A DNA stretch of 64,000 nucleotides from Spiroplasma mirum ATCC 29335 (lineage in GTDB: Bacteria; Bacillota_I; Bacilli_A; Mycoplasmatales; Mycoplasmataceae), in contig NZ_CP006720.1 of assembly GCF_000565195.1 (NCBI RefSeq), forward strand, positions 682,001 through 746,000. Direction: 5' to 3'. Numbering within the stretch: position 1 is the first letter of the stretch; each line of letters starts with the position of its first letter. Shown one piece after another: positions 32,562-43,583 of this stretch. A program made the translations under genes and the position numbers. The notes beneath the pieces are model-generated. The model did not search any database. It was not told the DNA's origin and saw nothing but the letters and a program-made list of their open reading frames with translations.

Positions 32562-32770
32562 TTACTTTGTTTCTGGTGATGTTTCATCTGTTAAATTATT
32601 AAAATCATCAATTGTTTTAGTGCTTCTAAGTCTTTTACACTTTTACTATCAACAAATGTTAATTGACTAATTTCTCCTGAATTTTTATCTGATTTATCAC
32701 AAACAACAACACTACTTGCTCCGGTTGCTGTTAAACCTAGAGCTCCTAAAATTGCTAAAATTTTTTTCAT
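32562..32770 (-). pseudogene. Small lipoprotein, one frameshift
   Basis: ATG 32770 behind AGAGAGGTAATA. Signal MKKILAILGALGLTATGASS and the lipid cysteine in VVVCDKSDKN. As sequenced the frame ends at TAA 32591 after 59 residues; from about 32630 another frame carries STKTIDDFNNLTDETSPETK to TAA 32562, the type of polar tail expected. One base change restores a lipoprotein of about 69 residues. Function unknown; either version could be expressed. Confidence 0.6.
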
Positions 32771-32937
32771 TCAATTATTACCTCTCTTATTTTGTGTTTA
32801 TAAAAAAAACATAAAAAAGACCCCTAATCATCATAGTAAACCTACTATAATATTTACTGGGCCTAATGCTTTTTCATAGTCTTAATTTAACAAAAAAAGC
32901 ACTATTTTAAATATTTTTGTAAAAATTCTACTATTTA

Positions 32938-33835
32938 TTAGTTGCTGTGAATACTATAATGCTGTTTTCAATAATTTAAATCACTGTTAATTAATTCTGA
33001 TAATTCAGCAATGGAAGAAATTTTAATATTTGGTCGAATATATTCTAAAAACAAGACTCTAATTTCTTGACCATATAAATCCATGTTTTGATCAATTAAA
33101 TAAGTTTCAACTGCTTCTTGGTTTTTACTATTGACCATATAAGAAGTTAGTGATGGATAAGAACGATTATTAATTAACGTTTCGGTAACATATACTCCGT
33201 AAGGTAATAAACACTTTCTTGGTAAATAAATATTAGCTGTCGGAAAATTAATTGTGCGTCCCAATTTTTTACCATGGTCAACAATCCCGGTCACTGAATA
33301 TGGAAAGGCTAATAATTTATTAGCGCTAATTAAATCATGGTTATTAGTAATTAAATTACGAATATAAGAAGAAGCATGGCTGATTGGATCTCGTCTAATT
33401 ATTGTAACATTATCTTTGCCAAAAAAAATCTTGTAAAGTTTCAACATTCCCGGCTCTCTTATTACCAAAAGAAAAGTCTTGTCCAACTACTACTTTTTGG
33501 ACCCCATACTTTTCTTGTAGAATGGTTAAAAATTGGTGGGCAGTTAAGTAAATAAATTCATCATTAACAACACCTTCTAAATAATAATTAAAACCTCGAG
33601 CATCAATTAATTCTTGCTTAACTTTGTTTTCCATTAGTTTAGTATTCATTTTTTTAAAGTAATCACTAACGCTTTTTGATAATGTAAAAAATAACGATAA
33701 TAAATTATTTTCGTGGGCAATTACTAAAGTAGCATCGATAACTTTTAAATGGCCTTCGTGTAAACCATCAAAAAAACCTAAGCACGCAATTTTGGGAGTA
33801 CTATCAAAATCTTTTTTTCATCTTAAAATTTTCAT
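32938..33835 (-). CDS. ribF: Riboflavin kinase / FAD synthetase, with a one-base frameshift
   Basis: Bifunctional enzyme making FMN and FAD. The N-terminal nucleotidyltransferase has CLGFFDGLHEGHLKVI (near residue 18) and VVVGQDFSFGNKRAG. The C-terminal kinase has GKKLGRTINFPTANIYLP and the LPYGVYVTE block. At 33421-33428 there are eight T (minus strand) in CAAGATTTTTTTTGGCAAAG where seven would read LQDFFGKDNVTII; the frame breaks there. Both halves are well conserved and FAD synthesis is normally indispensable, so a sequencing error or slippage is more likely than loss. ATG 33835 is 4 bp after the truB stop. Confidence 0.92.
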
Positions 33836-33839
33836 AATT

Positions 33840-34745
33840 TTAGTTTTCATTTTCACCTTCTAATTTTTTAACATTAGGGTCTGGAGTTCAAATTCCCCGT
33901 TGGGAAGCAAACACATGACGACCAATATGTTTATAAATTGCTAATACTTTTTTTTGTTTATTAATAATAAAAATAATGGGATCAGTATGGTTAATAATTA
34001 CAATTGGTTTCCCGTGTTTAATTTCATCTTCATAATGGTATAACAATAATGGTTGCTTATTAATAAATAACGCGTCATACATTGAAATAATATGTTTAGG
34101 TTCTAAATTTTCAATTTTAACAGCTCTGGCTAAGGTAAAATTTCCCGATAAAGTTCGTGTTAATTTACTAACCGTAGCAATTGTTCCTAGTTTATCAGCA
34201 AGATCAATCACCAAACTACGAATATAAGTTCCTTTTGAACAAATAACACTAAACTTAATAATATGCTGGTGGGAATTATATTCTTTTAATTTAATTTCAT
34301 GAATTGTTACTGTTCGTGGTTTGATTTCGACATCCTGATTTTGACGAGCATATTCGTATAACTTTTTACCGTTTACTTTAATAGCTGAATATTTAGGGGG
34401 ATATTGTTCATACATAAAACCATTAAACGCCGCAAAAACTTTTTTAATTTCTTTTTTCTTTAGTTTCCACGGCGGTTCTTCCTTAATAGTTTTCCCCGTA
34501 ATATCACCACTATTGGTTTCTTGAAATAATTTCATTTCAACATCATAACCTTTATTAGCGCTTAATAAATATTCACTAATTTTGGTTGCATTGTTAATTA
34601 ACACTACTAATAAACCCGTTGCCAAGGGATCTAACGTTCCCGCATGTCCAATTTTTCGCACATTTAATTTTTGCTTGATTTCTTGGATCACTTGATGGCT
34701 TGTTTTATCCTTTGGTTTATCAATTAAAATAACACCATCTTTCAT
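33840..34745 (-). CDS. truB: tRNA pseudouridine-55 synthase TruB
   Basis: Makes pseudouridine 55 in the T-loop of tRNAs; 301 residues. The catalytic motif RKIGHAGTLDPLATGLLVVL (near residue 31, catalytic Asp) and GTYIRSLVIDLADKLG are clear, as is the start GVILIDKPKDKTSHQV. TGA-Trp at 33888. ATG 34745 with an AAAGGGG site; TATAAT about 35 bases upstream. Forms the common truB-ribF pair. Confidence 0.96.
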
Positions 34746-34779
34746 CTGCTAAAACCCCTTTAAATCTGTACTTAAATTC

Positions 34780-34785
34780 ATTATA
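34780..34785 (-). promoter_or_regulatory. Promoter -10 of truB-ribF
   Basis: TATAAT in AAATGATATAATGAA, 35 bases before the truB ATG. Confidence 0.5.
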
Positions 34786-34865
34786 TCATTTAATTTGTTC
34801 TAAATTAGTTATATTTTACTAAAAAATCTTGATAATTTTTCATAAATAATTTATTATAATTACGT

Positions 34866-35060
34866 ATGAAAAATAATTATTGTTACATTTATATCTTTCT
34901 TACAAATTATTAATGCCTTTCCTTTTGTGCTTAATAATTATTCTTTTGTAGCAGTATTTAAAAATAATTATAATCTTAAAATAGTTTGTTTTTCATACAC
35001 TTATATTGAAGAGCAGATTTGGTTTTCTAGGCTGTTCATTTTACCAAATCTGTTTTTTTT
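34866..35060 (+). ncRNA. Candidate small RNA 1 in the truB-coaX gap
   Basis: A plus-strand TTGATA (34829) and TATAAT (34855-34860) with a rather long 20-bp spacer are followed by about 190 bp without a proper gene, ending in a strong terminator: CAGATTTGGT and ACCAAATCTG arms (35014-35052) then T8. A 15-codon ATG frame at 34865 has no ribosome site. Both flanking genes are on the minus strand, so this terminator serves neither of them. No known RNA family recognised. Confidence 0.45.
35014..35060 (+). terminator. Plus-strand intrinsic terminator
   Basis: A 10-bp stem CAGATTTGGT/ACCAAATCTG with a 19-nt loop and T8. Plus-strand orientation, with no plus-strand protein gene upstream. Confidence 0.75.
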
Positions 35061-35198
35061 ATTTTATTTTAATAGTAATTATGACCATTATTAAACCCTT
35101 GAATTTTAAAAGTTTAAATGATGTTAAAATATATTAAATTGTCAAAAATTTGCAAAATTACTGTTGCATTTTTAAAAATAAGTGATATTATTTAATTG

Positions 35199-35370
35199 TC
35201 TTAAGTAGACAAAACAATAAGTAAATTAAGAATGCACATATAAAGAGAACATGTTAGGTAATTATTATATTTTAAATATAATAGAACGAACGTTGACCGT
35301 GTATGATACCTAAATGGTCTTTTAAACAAAATGTCTCAAAAAAAAATAGTAGTGAATACTACTATTTTTT
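35199..35370 (+). ncRNA. Candidate small RNA 2 with crossing stems
   Basis: TTGCAT (35164-35169), a 16-bp spacer and TATTAT (35186-35191) make a good plus-strand promoter. Just after the predicted start is a small hairpin (TTGTCTTAAGTAGACAA). Further on TTAGGTA (35254-35260) can pair with TACCTAA (35307-35313), enclosing a perfect hairpin TATTATATTT/AAATATAATA (35263-35283). GACC (35295-35298) inside that arm can pair with GGTC (35316-35319) outside it, which would make a pseudoknot. The terminator hairpin at 35341-35370 could end it. No known family recognised. Confidence 0.4.
35341..35370 (-). terminator. Two-way terminator after coaX
   Basis: AAAAAATAGTAGT and ACTACTATTTTTT arms around GAAT. 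Symmetric, so it could end coaX (minus) and a plus-strand RNA. Nearly the same arms recur after folD at 42487-42516. Confidence 0.8.
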
Positions 35371-36136
35371 ATTTTATTAAATTATTATGGTGCAGAGCAT
35401 ATACTAATCCCTTAAATAATAAGAGTTTATCAAATAAATAATTTGATAATAACTGCTCAAAATGATAACTATTTCCCCCAGTAATTACAATAATGGGGTT
35501 TTTTAAATGAACAACAATTTCATCAACAAGGGTTTTAATTGCTAAACCATGGCCTTTTACCAAACCAATATTAATAGCTTGTTTAGTATTCTTACCAATA
35601 TAGGCATCTTCATAGGAAATCTCAAATTGTTGCAATAATTGCGCGCGGGAAAATAAAGCTTCGCTGGCTGTTGCTAACCCGGGCATAATAACTGTTCCTT
35701 CGAATTGATGGTCCTTGACCATTGTAATTGTGGTGGCGGTCCCCATATTAATAACAACACTATCATTTTTATTAAACTCATGATAACTAGCATAAGCAAC
35801 AGCTAGTAAATCAGCTCCTAAATTACGGGGATTAGGAACATTAATTGTAAAATCATCAATAACTAAATTTTTTTTCAATTGGTAAAACGTCAGATGATGA
35901 TTACTTGCTAAATCACGAATAATTCCATCCCACATTGGGCGGACAGAAGATAAACAAATTAATTTAATCATTGCTCATGTGATGCCAATTTTATTAAAAG
36001 CAACATTAATTTTTTGCAATAAGTGTTTTTCAATAATCAAATTTTGACTCGGTAAGGTTAAAAAAAGATTAATTTTTTGCCCATCATAATTAGCAAACTT
36101 GATGGCAGTATTCCCAATATCAATTAATAAGTACAT
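35369..36136 (-). CDS. coaX: Type III pantothenate kinase
   Basis: Phosphorylates pantothenate, the first step of coenzyme A synthesis; 255 residues of the ASKHA fold. Visible: the phosphate loop YLLIDIGNTAIKFANYDGQ at the start, NPRNLGADLLAVAYASY (substrate loop, residue about 105), VVINMGTATTITMV, and GLVKGHGLAIKTLVDE. ATG 36136 has AAAGGAG and begins one base after the coaBC stop. TGA-Trp at 35972. Confidence 0.95.
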
Positions 36137-36137
36137 A

Positions 36138-37301
36138 TTATTGCTCCTTTTGCTGTAAAAATAAAATTTCATTGATAATTGCTTTTGCAATTGCTAATTT
36201 TGAACTATTATCTACCGGTAACGCCCTTGTTTTTGATAATAAAATAATTTTATTTTCCTCACTATTCATTGCTGAAATTTCGTTAATAACAATTAAGTCT
36301 AAATTCTTATGCACTAACTTTTCTTTCGCATATTCTAAGTCAAAATTATTTTGGACACTAAACCCAACTAAGAATTGCCGTGTTTTCTGAGCTCCTAATT
36401 CTTTTAAAACATCAACATTTGTTGTTAATTTGACTTCCAACTCTGGATGATCTTTTTTGCTAATTTTCCCCGTTAATGGTTGGGCAATTTGGTAATCATT
36501 TAAAGCCGCACAAGCAATCACGATATCTTGCTCGGCATAATTTTTTAACATTGCCTGGAGCATTTCTTGGTTAGTGATTACTTTTGTGGTTGGGTAATTA
36601 ATGGGAATATCAACATCTCCTTGCACAACAGTAAGGTCGGCTTTTGCTCACTGTAAAACATGGGCTAAGGCATCTCCCATTTTACCCGATGAATTATTTG
36701 TTATGTAGCGAATGCCATCAAGATATGTTCTGGTACGACCAAAGTTTAATAAAACTTTACGATTTTGGAACTGATCTTGGAAGGAAAAATACTCTTCGAC
36801 ATGGGCCAGAACATCTTCTCATTCCCAGGCGCGACCAATACCATAAATTTTGCATGCCAATAACCCATATTTAGCTGGTAAAACTTCCACCCCATCCCTG
36901 GCTAGGGTCTCTAAATTACGTAAATTAGCTGGTGAATTATACATTACCGTATTCATCGTCGGAAATACAATTTTATAAGCATCCGTGGCACTATATACTA
37001 AACTTGCTAAACTATCCGTAAAACCATTCGCAATCTGAGCAATAAAATTATGGGTTGCAGGATAGCAAATAAATAAATTACTATCTTTCGCAATCCTAAT
37101 ATGTTCAGAGGGATTATTTTTACTATAATAGTCATGGGGAAAAATTTCAGTATTAATTTCTGCCGGCAGGTTTTCTAAAAAATGCAGGGCGCCTTTGGTA
37201 AGCACTAGTTCAACATGGTATTTCTTTTTTAAAGCTTCATATAATTTTAACCCCTTAAAAGCAGCAACACTACCAGTAATTGCTAATACAATCTTTTTCA
37301 T
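36138..37301 (-). CDS. coaBC: Phosphopantothenoylcysteine synthetase/decarboxylase
   Basis: Bifunctional flavoprotein making 4'-phosphopantetheine; 387 residues. The decarboxylase half has AITGSVAAFKGLKLYEAL and the substrate clamp FPTMNTVMYNSPA; the active-site histidine region is SEHIRIAKDS. The synthetase half has GRTRTYLDGIRYITNNSSGK (near residue 185) and IVIACAALNDYQIAQPL. Sits directly upstream of coaX, so two coenzyme A steps are made from one operon. ATG 37301 follows AAGGAGAC. Confidence 0.94.
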
Positions 37302-37385
37302 TTTCTTGTCTCCTTAATTTTGCCTTGTTAAGGTTATTCTATAATATAATGACCAAGAAAAAAAGAGATAATTATAATTATCTCC

Positions 37386-38345
37386 TTACTCATCATCTTT
37401 TTGTTCTTCAATTGGAATTAAATTATATCCTTCTAGCAATTCTTGAAACTCATCATCTAGTACTTCTTTATTAATAAATTCTGCTAATTCTTTTTAGTTA
37501 ATTTGAAATTTCCCATTATTTTTTTTCAAGATTTTCAATAATTTCCGATACTTTGTTAGAATTACTTTCGTTGTCTTTACTTACCATAATTGCTTCTTTA
37601 AATAAGATTTTAGCAATTTCTGTTAAAGTTCCATAAATTGTCTTTTGTAAATCACTAATTATTAAAATTTTATCCCCAATCAAACGGTAATTTTGCTGAG
37701 CTAGCGCTAAGGTTTTTTTAGATGGGGATTACTTGCTAAAAATTGCTTAAAATCTTTATCATTATCTAAAACAATTTTTTTAATTCACCCATTTGCCTTT
37801 GATAATTCTAAAAAGTGGTTTTGAACATCTTCAATTAAATCGTTGCGTTGAAAGCAAATACTCATAACTATTAACCATTATTGTGGTACCGCAAGCAATT
37901 TTTTTAACCGCTTGTGAATGTAAATCTTGCAAGTTTTCATTTCACATTATTCACTCTAAATAATGGAAATAAAAAGTTTTAACATAATTTAATTTTTGGC
38001 CATATAACTTCTAAGCAACTAACTTAACTTTTTTTAAAAATTTTAATATAAGTATAGTGTAACTCGGGTTCTTTTTGATAAAGACGTTGGTAAGCATCAG
38101 CATATTCTTTAACTAGCTCACTAATGGTATGTTCTAAACTATAAGTTTTTTCGATGATAATGCGTTTAATAATATCATGTTTTTTTGTCATTGTATAGTT
38201 ACCATTTTTCTTAATATAATATAATTTCTAATAATAAGATTGGATTAATTTGGTCCACAATATTTTCAGTTTCCACAATTAAAGATAGTTCTTTAATAAC
38301 AGCATTATAGAATGGACTACCCCTACCAATTTCATTACTTTCCAT
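37386..38345 (-). pseudogene. Unrecognised cytoplasmic protein gene, several breaks
   Basis: ATG 38345 has AAGGAG. Pieces: MESNEIGRGSPFYNAVIKEL to TAA near 38225; then MTKKHDIIKRIIIEKTYSLE with SELVKEYADAYQRLYQKEPE to TAA near 38010; then RNDLIEDVQNHFLELSKANG, KTLALAQQNYRLIGDKILII and a Glu/Asp-rich end closing at TAA 37386. An internal TAA near 37497 sits in QIN-stop-KELAEF where TGA (Trp) would be natural. All pieces look helical and soluble. No family recognised. Confidence 0.5.
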
Positions 38346-38493
38346 ATTTTCTCTCCTTATTAGACAAATATTTTTCTGCAACTCAATATAAATAATAAAT
38401 TTATATGCTATTAATCTTATCCTATTTTCTTAAATTATGAAAATCATTTGAATCATATTTTTTAATTTTACTTAATTACTCAATTATTAAAAA

Positions 38494-39831
38494 TTAAGTA
38501 TCATATCCAATAATATAGTCATCATTTTTTAAATTATCCACAGAAGAAATAATGGCTTGGATTTTCATATAGTAGTTAGTACCAGATAAAATTGGATATT
38601 TCCGATCAAAATAAGTTTTAATGTATGTTAATTTTTGCCGATAAGTTGTTAATCACTTGTGGGCAATTAAATTTAATTCTTCCATAATTTCGCGTTGATT
38701 AACACTAATCGCATCTTTCCGTTTTTCAGGATCTAGTTTTTTAAATAATTCAGTTGCTTTTTTTTTAAAATTGATTGCATAGTCAATAAAACCAACCACC
38801 CCTTCAATTTTAATGGGAGTCACATAAATCCCTAAATCATGTGAACGACAATAATCATATTGAATGCGAGAAATTTGGGAATTTTTTAATTCATTTTGAA
38901 CAATATTTAAATCATTAAATTCTTTAATATTATAAATTTTAAAATCAACATAATAATCATATGGTGTTAAAAAAACACTATTAGTATACCAACTATAACG
39001 AGAAATTGATTCAAAAATTTCTTCTTCAATAAATTCAAACTCACGGAAATAATAAGTTTCTGAACGTCAAAAACGCTCTAAAATATAAAAGATTAATTCT
39101 TCCCCATCAATATTTTTACTAAACCAGTTCTTTTGATAGTTAATGTCATTATATTTTTCTAAGTCCTTTTTTTCAAGGCGATTAATAGTATCAATCTTCT
39201 GTAAAAAAGCATCATAGCACTTGATAAAATATTCATAAAATCAGCGCAAGACTAGAGTGTATAAAATATAATAATAAGCAAAGTCTTCTTTTAAGACATA
39301 TTTAATTAGTTTAACTAAACATCGCAATAAATTATTTGAAATCTTATTGGCTTTGTTAAAATGCTGGACGACCTGAATCATATTATCAGTTTTTTCCACA
39401 CCATTGCGTCAAAAAAAGTAATCAAGTTTCCCATTATTATTTTTATAACAAAACGGAATAATACGAACTTTAATCGTAACTTCCTCTTCAACTAAATATT
39501 CTAAATAGCCATCATTTTGCGTATTTTTTGAGTCAGTGTAATTACTATTTTTACAAATTTCACTAGCAATATTCTGAAACATTTTTTCCCGTAAACCAGT
39601 TATTATTTTTGGTAAGTATTTAACAACCGCAATTTCTAATTCAATCTTTTCATATTTTGTTAAGGTCTTACAGCCAAATTCACCCAGGGCAATTGTTTGA
39701 TAACCATATTTTTTAAACACACGGCGGTAATTATCAAAAATTGTTTTTAACTTTCGTTTAATATTGGTCTGTAAATTAAAATGTTTACTAACAATACTAT
39801 TCAATTCTAAAAACTTTGGTTTCTTGTCCAT
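38494..39831 (-). CDS. Hypothetical protein, unrecognised
   Basis: 445 residues, intact, rich in Tyr, Lys, Ile and Asn with many TGA-Trp codons. No transmembrane segment or signal peptide is evident. It begins MDKKPKFLELNSIVSKHFNL, has a region recalling nucleotidyltransferases (KYGYQTIALGEFGCKTLTKY and GYLEYLVEEEVTIKVRIIPF), then a helical middle with many aromatic residues, and ends SSVDNLKNDDYIIGYDT. The nucleotidyltransferase resemblance is weak and should not be relied on. Lies between a decayed gene and fhs; its weak ribosome site is AAGGGC. Confidence 0.75.
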
Positions 39832-39897
39832 CTGTAGCCCTTCTTCTATTGAATTTAAAAATTCCTCTTCTTATTAATTATATCTTGAATTAAAAGA

Positions 39898-41502
39898 TTA
39901 TTTAATGTTAATTATTGTATTATCTTGAACATCAATTACAAAGGCATTCGGATTCTTATTTAATCCTGGCAAGGTAATAATTTTTGATAAATAAACAATA
40001 AAATATTGCGCTCCCGAGTTTAATTTAATATCCCGAATAATTACTTTATTATCATGGCGATCAGCATTCCCCCAAATTGTTTGGTGATTTTTAGCCATAC
40101 AAACTGGAAAATGCTTAAATTCCGAAGTATTATAATGCTTAATTTTAGCTAATGCTTCAGGGCGATACTCAATATTATTGGTAGCATATATTTTTTGACA
40201 AATTATATCAATTTTTTCATTTATTAAAGTATGGTTAAAATCAATAATTGGTGTATAGTGTTGTGGTTGATTTGCTAATTTAATAATTTTATTTGCTAAA
40301 TCTGGTTGATCTTTAATTCCTAAATAATAAGTATTATTAATGCCATATTCAATTTTATTTTTTTCTAACCAGTGAGTTAAAAATTCAATTTCAACTGGTA
40401 AATCAGTAGCAAATTGATTAATACAAACTAAAAAATTTAAATGGTAATTTCTAATAATATTAATATGATGTTCCAAGTGAGTTAAACCTTTAGCAAGGCT
40501 TGCTAAATCAAGAGTATCTAATTTTTCTTCGGGCAAGTCTCCATTTAATTTTAATGCTTTGATGGTGACCACCAATACCGTACAATCAGGAGTAAACTCT
40601 TGATGAAAATTAACAATATCATTAAATTTTTCAAAACCCAAATCACTACCAAAACCAGCTTCACAAACAACATAGTCACTTAATTTTAACCCTAATTCGG
40701 TGGCAATAATTGAATTCGTACCATGCGAAATATTAGCAAATGGTCCACAATGAATTAAAGCGGGAGTTTCGTATTTGGTTTGGACTAAATTTGGCAAAAT
40801 TGCATCTTTTAATAAAGCTAGTAACGAACCCGTTATTTTCAATTCTTTAATATAAATTGGCTCATTATTAATATTATAAGCAACAATTGTTTGATCTAAG
40901 CGCTGTCTTAAATCAGCAAGGTTCTTACTTAAACTTAAAATTGCCATAATTTCACTAGCAGCAGTAATTTGAAATTTTTCCTTGTGAACAAGATTTTTTT
41001 TAATATTAATCTCAACTTCCCGTAAAGCACGATCATTTAAATCTAAACAACGTTGTCACACAATTTTATTAATATCAATTTGGAGTGGGTTATCTCAATA
41101 TAAAAAATTATCAATCATTGCTGATACTAAATTATTTGCGCTGGTAATAGCATGAAAATCCCCAGTAAAATGCAGATTGATTTCATTTTCTGGCAATAAT
41201 ACACACTCACCACCACCGGTAGCTGATCCTTTCAAACCTAAGACCGGTCCTAACGAAGGTTCACGCAATGCTAAGATTGTTTGATGTCCTAAATTATTTA
41301 ATTTATCAGCAATTCCGATTGCCGAAGTAGTTTTCCCCTCACCTGATTTGGTCGGGTTAATAGAAGTGACTAAAATTAATTTGCCCTTACGGTTTACCTG
41401 GTCAAAATTATTATATTTAATTTTAGCAATATTTTCACCATACAAAATTAAATCATCAGTTGCTAAATTAATTTGTTTTGCAATGTTACAAATATCTTTC
41501 AT
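39898..41502 (-). CDS. fhs: Formate-tetrahydrofolate ligase
   Basis: ATP-dependent enzyme making 10-formyl-THF for one-carbon metabolism; 534 residues (family about 555). Nucleotide motif TSINPTKSGEGKTTSAIGIA near residue 50; ALREPSLGPVLGLKGSATGG and PENEINLHFTGDFHAITSAN follow; further blocks are LIHCGPFANISHGTNSIIAT and VCEAGFGSDLGFEKFNDI. ATG 41502 is preferred over one nine bases upstream because AAAGGA then sits at normal spacing. Divergent from folD, 131 bp apart. Confidence 0.96.
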
Positions 41503-41633
41503 AACAATCATTCCTTTCAACTAATTTCTTACTATGATTATATCTTAAATGCTAAATATAATATTTTTTAATTATTAAAATTACTACTTTTCATATAAAA
41601 TATTGATAGATTACATTCAGAAAGGAACTAAAA

Positions 41634-42488
41634 ATGAAAGAAAAAATAATTGATGGAAAATTAGTGGCCAGTAAAATTAAAGCTAAAATTACTGCAGAAA
41701 TTAATAATATTAAAATGAATAATTACCGAACACCAAAACTATGCGTGATCCAAGTTGGCAATAACGTGGCTAGTAGTACTTATATTAAAAATAAGAAAAT
41801 TGCTTGTGAAAAAGTTGGAATTTTATTTAGTTTACTAAAATATCCAGCAACAATTACCGAAAAAGAACTAATTGAACATATTATGACTTTAAATAATGAT
41901 CCCGATGTTGATGGTATTTTAGTTCAGCTACCCTTGCCCGACCATATCGACACTAATAAAATTATTGATGCCATTGATGTCTTAAAAGATGTGGATGGAT
42001 TTTCATCCCATGTACTTGGAAATTTAATGATTAATAAAACAAAAGTTGTACCAGCCACTCCCAAAGGTATTATGAGTTTATTTAACTATTATAATATTGA
42101 CTTAGTTGGTCAGCATGTTGTTATTGTCGGAAGAAGTAATATTGTTGGCAAACCCCTTGCTAACTTAACAATTAATGCCCATGCTACTGTAACTGTTTGT
42201 CATTCAAAAACAAATAATTTATCTTATTATACTAAACAAGCTGATATCTTAGTCATGGCTGTTGGAAAACCAAAAATGTTAACCAAAGAAATGATCAAAG
42301 AAAATGTCATTATTATTGATGTGGGAACTAATCGAGATAAAAATAATAAACTATGTGGTGATGTTTATTTTGATGATGTCTACTCCAAAGTTAAAATGAT
42401 TTCACCAGTTCCTGGGGGAGTTGGACCAATGACAATTGCCTCATTATTAGAAAATATCATGCACTTATATGAATTACATAATAAATAA
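41634..42488 (+). CDS. folD: Methylenetetrahydrofolate dehydrogenase/cyclohydrolase FolD
   Basis: Interconverts methylene-, methenyl- and formyl-THF with NADP; 284 residues. Signatures: catalytic [14 protein letters not shown] (Lys near 53), [15 protein letters not shown], the NADP loop [16 protein letters not shown] and the C-terminal [17 protein letters not shown] 41634 follows AGAAAGGAACTAAAA. One of few plus-strand genes. With fhs it gives a complete formate-to-methylene-THF route. Confidence 0.97.
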   Translation: MKEKIIDGKLVASKIKAKITAEINNIKMNNYRTPKLCVIQVGNNVASSTYIKNKKIACEKVGILFSLLKYPATITEKELIEHIMTLNNDPDVDGILVQLPLPDHIDTNKIIDAIDVLKDVDGFSSHVLGNLMINKTKVVPATPKGIMSLFNYYNIDLVGQHVVIVGRSNIVGKPLANLTINAHATVTVCHSKTNNLSYYTKQADILVMAVGKPKMLTKEMIKENVIIIDVGTNRDKNNKLCGDVYFDDVYSKVKMISPVPGGVGPMTIASLLENIMHLYELHNK

Positions 42489-42516
42489 AAAATAGTAGTT
42501 TTAAACTACTATTTTT
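42487..42516 (+). terminator. Two-way terminator after folD
   Basis: AAAAAATAGTAGTT and AACTACTATTTTT arms. It also overlaps the stop of the convergent minus-strand permease. Confidence 0.8.
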
Positions 42517-43583
42517 AAGATAACTTTTTAAACTTAAATTGACACCACAGAATACTAAAGTTAATTATCAGAATACTACTAACTAAAATGATCGGAATTA
42601 AAATTCAAATAAGTGGTTTTTGTAAAAGATGCACCTCTTGGAAAATTAAACCAATAATTAATGTTGGCAAATAACCACCAATTAAGATAAAGAAACTTAG
42701 TAAAATTGATGACAGAATAAATGCAGGAATATTTTCTTTCTTTGATAATCTAATTTTCTTAATAACTCATATTCATTAAGATTACTAATGATAAAAACTT
42801 ACAAATAGTTAATGGCAATCACAACAGAAAACACCCTCCAACACAGATAATAAAATTGTTTCTAAAAATTCTAACGCATGTTTAAAAATAATAAGGTGAG
42901 AATTATTATTAGACCCACTCAAAGTGGGTGAAAATAAGTCCAAATTAAGACCATATAATAAATAAGTTAAGAAAAAATAATAATTATTATCACTAAAATA
43001 ATTTGAAATAGTTTATTTAACGAACTATAAAATTATTTTCCGGTATTTTGTAAATAGTAGGCTTTCTTATTTATCTTAATAATACCAAGGAGTATTCCCA
43101 CAACAATTTTTTCCCATTAAACTAAAACTAATAATTATAAATAATCCACCAAAAAGGAAAGTTGCACCATTTAAGGTCGCATTCGAATAGTAAATCCCAA
43201 ATCCGGATCCCAAGAAAAGACAACCCAAAAGCTAACGCTAAAATTGGTACTAAGAAAATAATATTTTCTAAAAACACAAGATAACGAATTTGACCGATTC
43301 GAAACCCAATAATCCTTAAATTCATATATTGTTCTAGTTTTAAATTAAAATTTAACTTTAAAATTATTTTAATTATTAATAGTGAAATTAAGATAACTAG
43401 CCCAAAATAAATAATGAAAAATAATGTTGTATTTGTTGCCTTTGGTTGAGCACTGCTAATAAAACTGGCGATTAATAAGTTTAAAAATGTCCCAATAAAT
43501 AAGGCTCCAATAAATAAAGTACAATATATTGCAATCGAAAGCGGGCAATTCTTTTTAAATTGAAAAATGGCAAACTTAAACAT
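42515..43583 (-). pseudogene. FtsX-type ABC permease, decayed
   Basis: ATG 43583 overlaps the end of the ATPase gene. The first 120 residues include three hydrophobic segments (YCTLFIGALFIGTFLNLLIA, FFIIYFGLVILISLLIIKII, LENIIFLVPILALAFGLSFL) with the basic FKFAIFQFKKN start of FtsX-like permeases. After about 43200 the frame is lost; the C-terminal helices reappear near 42700-42530 (ILSSILLSFFILIGGYLPTL, ILIPIILVSSILIINFSILW) and end at TAA 42515. Confidence 0.65.

Noticed and set aside
34865..34912. 15-codon ATG frame in the truB-coaX gap
   Set aside because: No ribosome-binding site; better explained as part of a small RNA or non-coding DNA.
35061..35340. Purine, THF or preQ1 riboswitch
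   Set aside because: The conserved loop sequences of these families are absent, although the arms form a pseudoknot-like layout.
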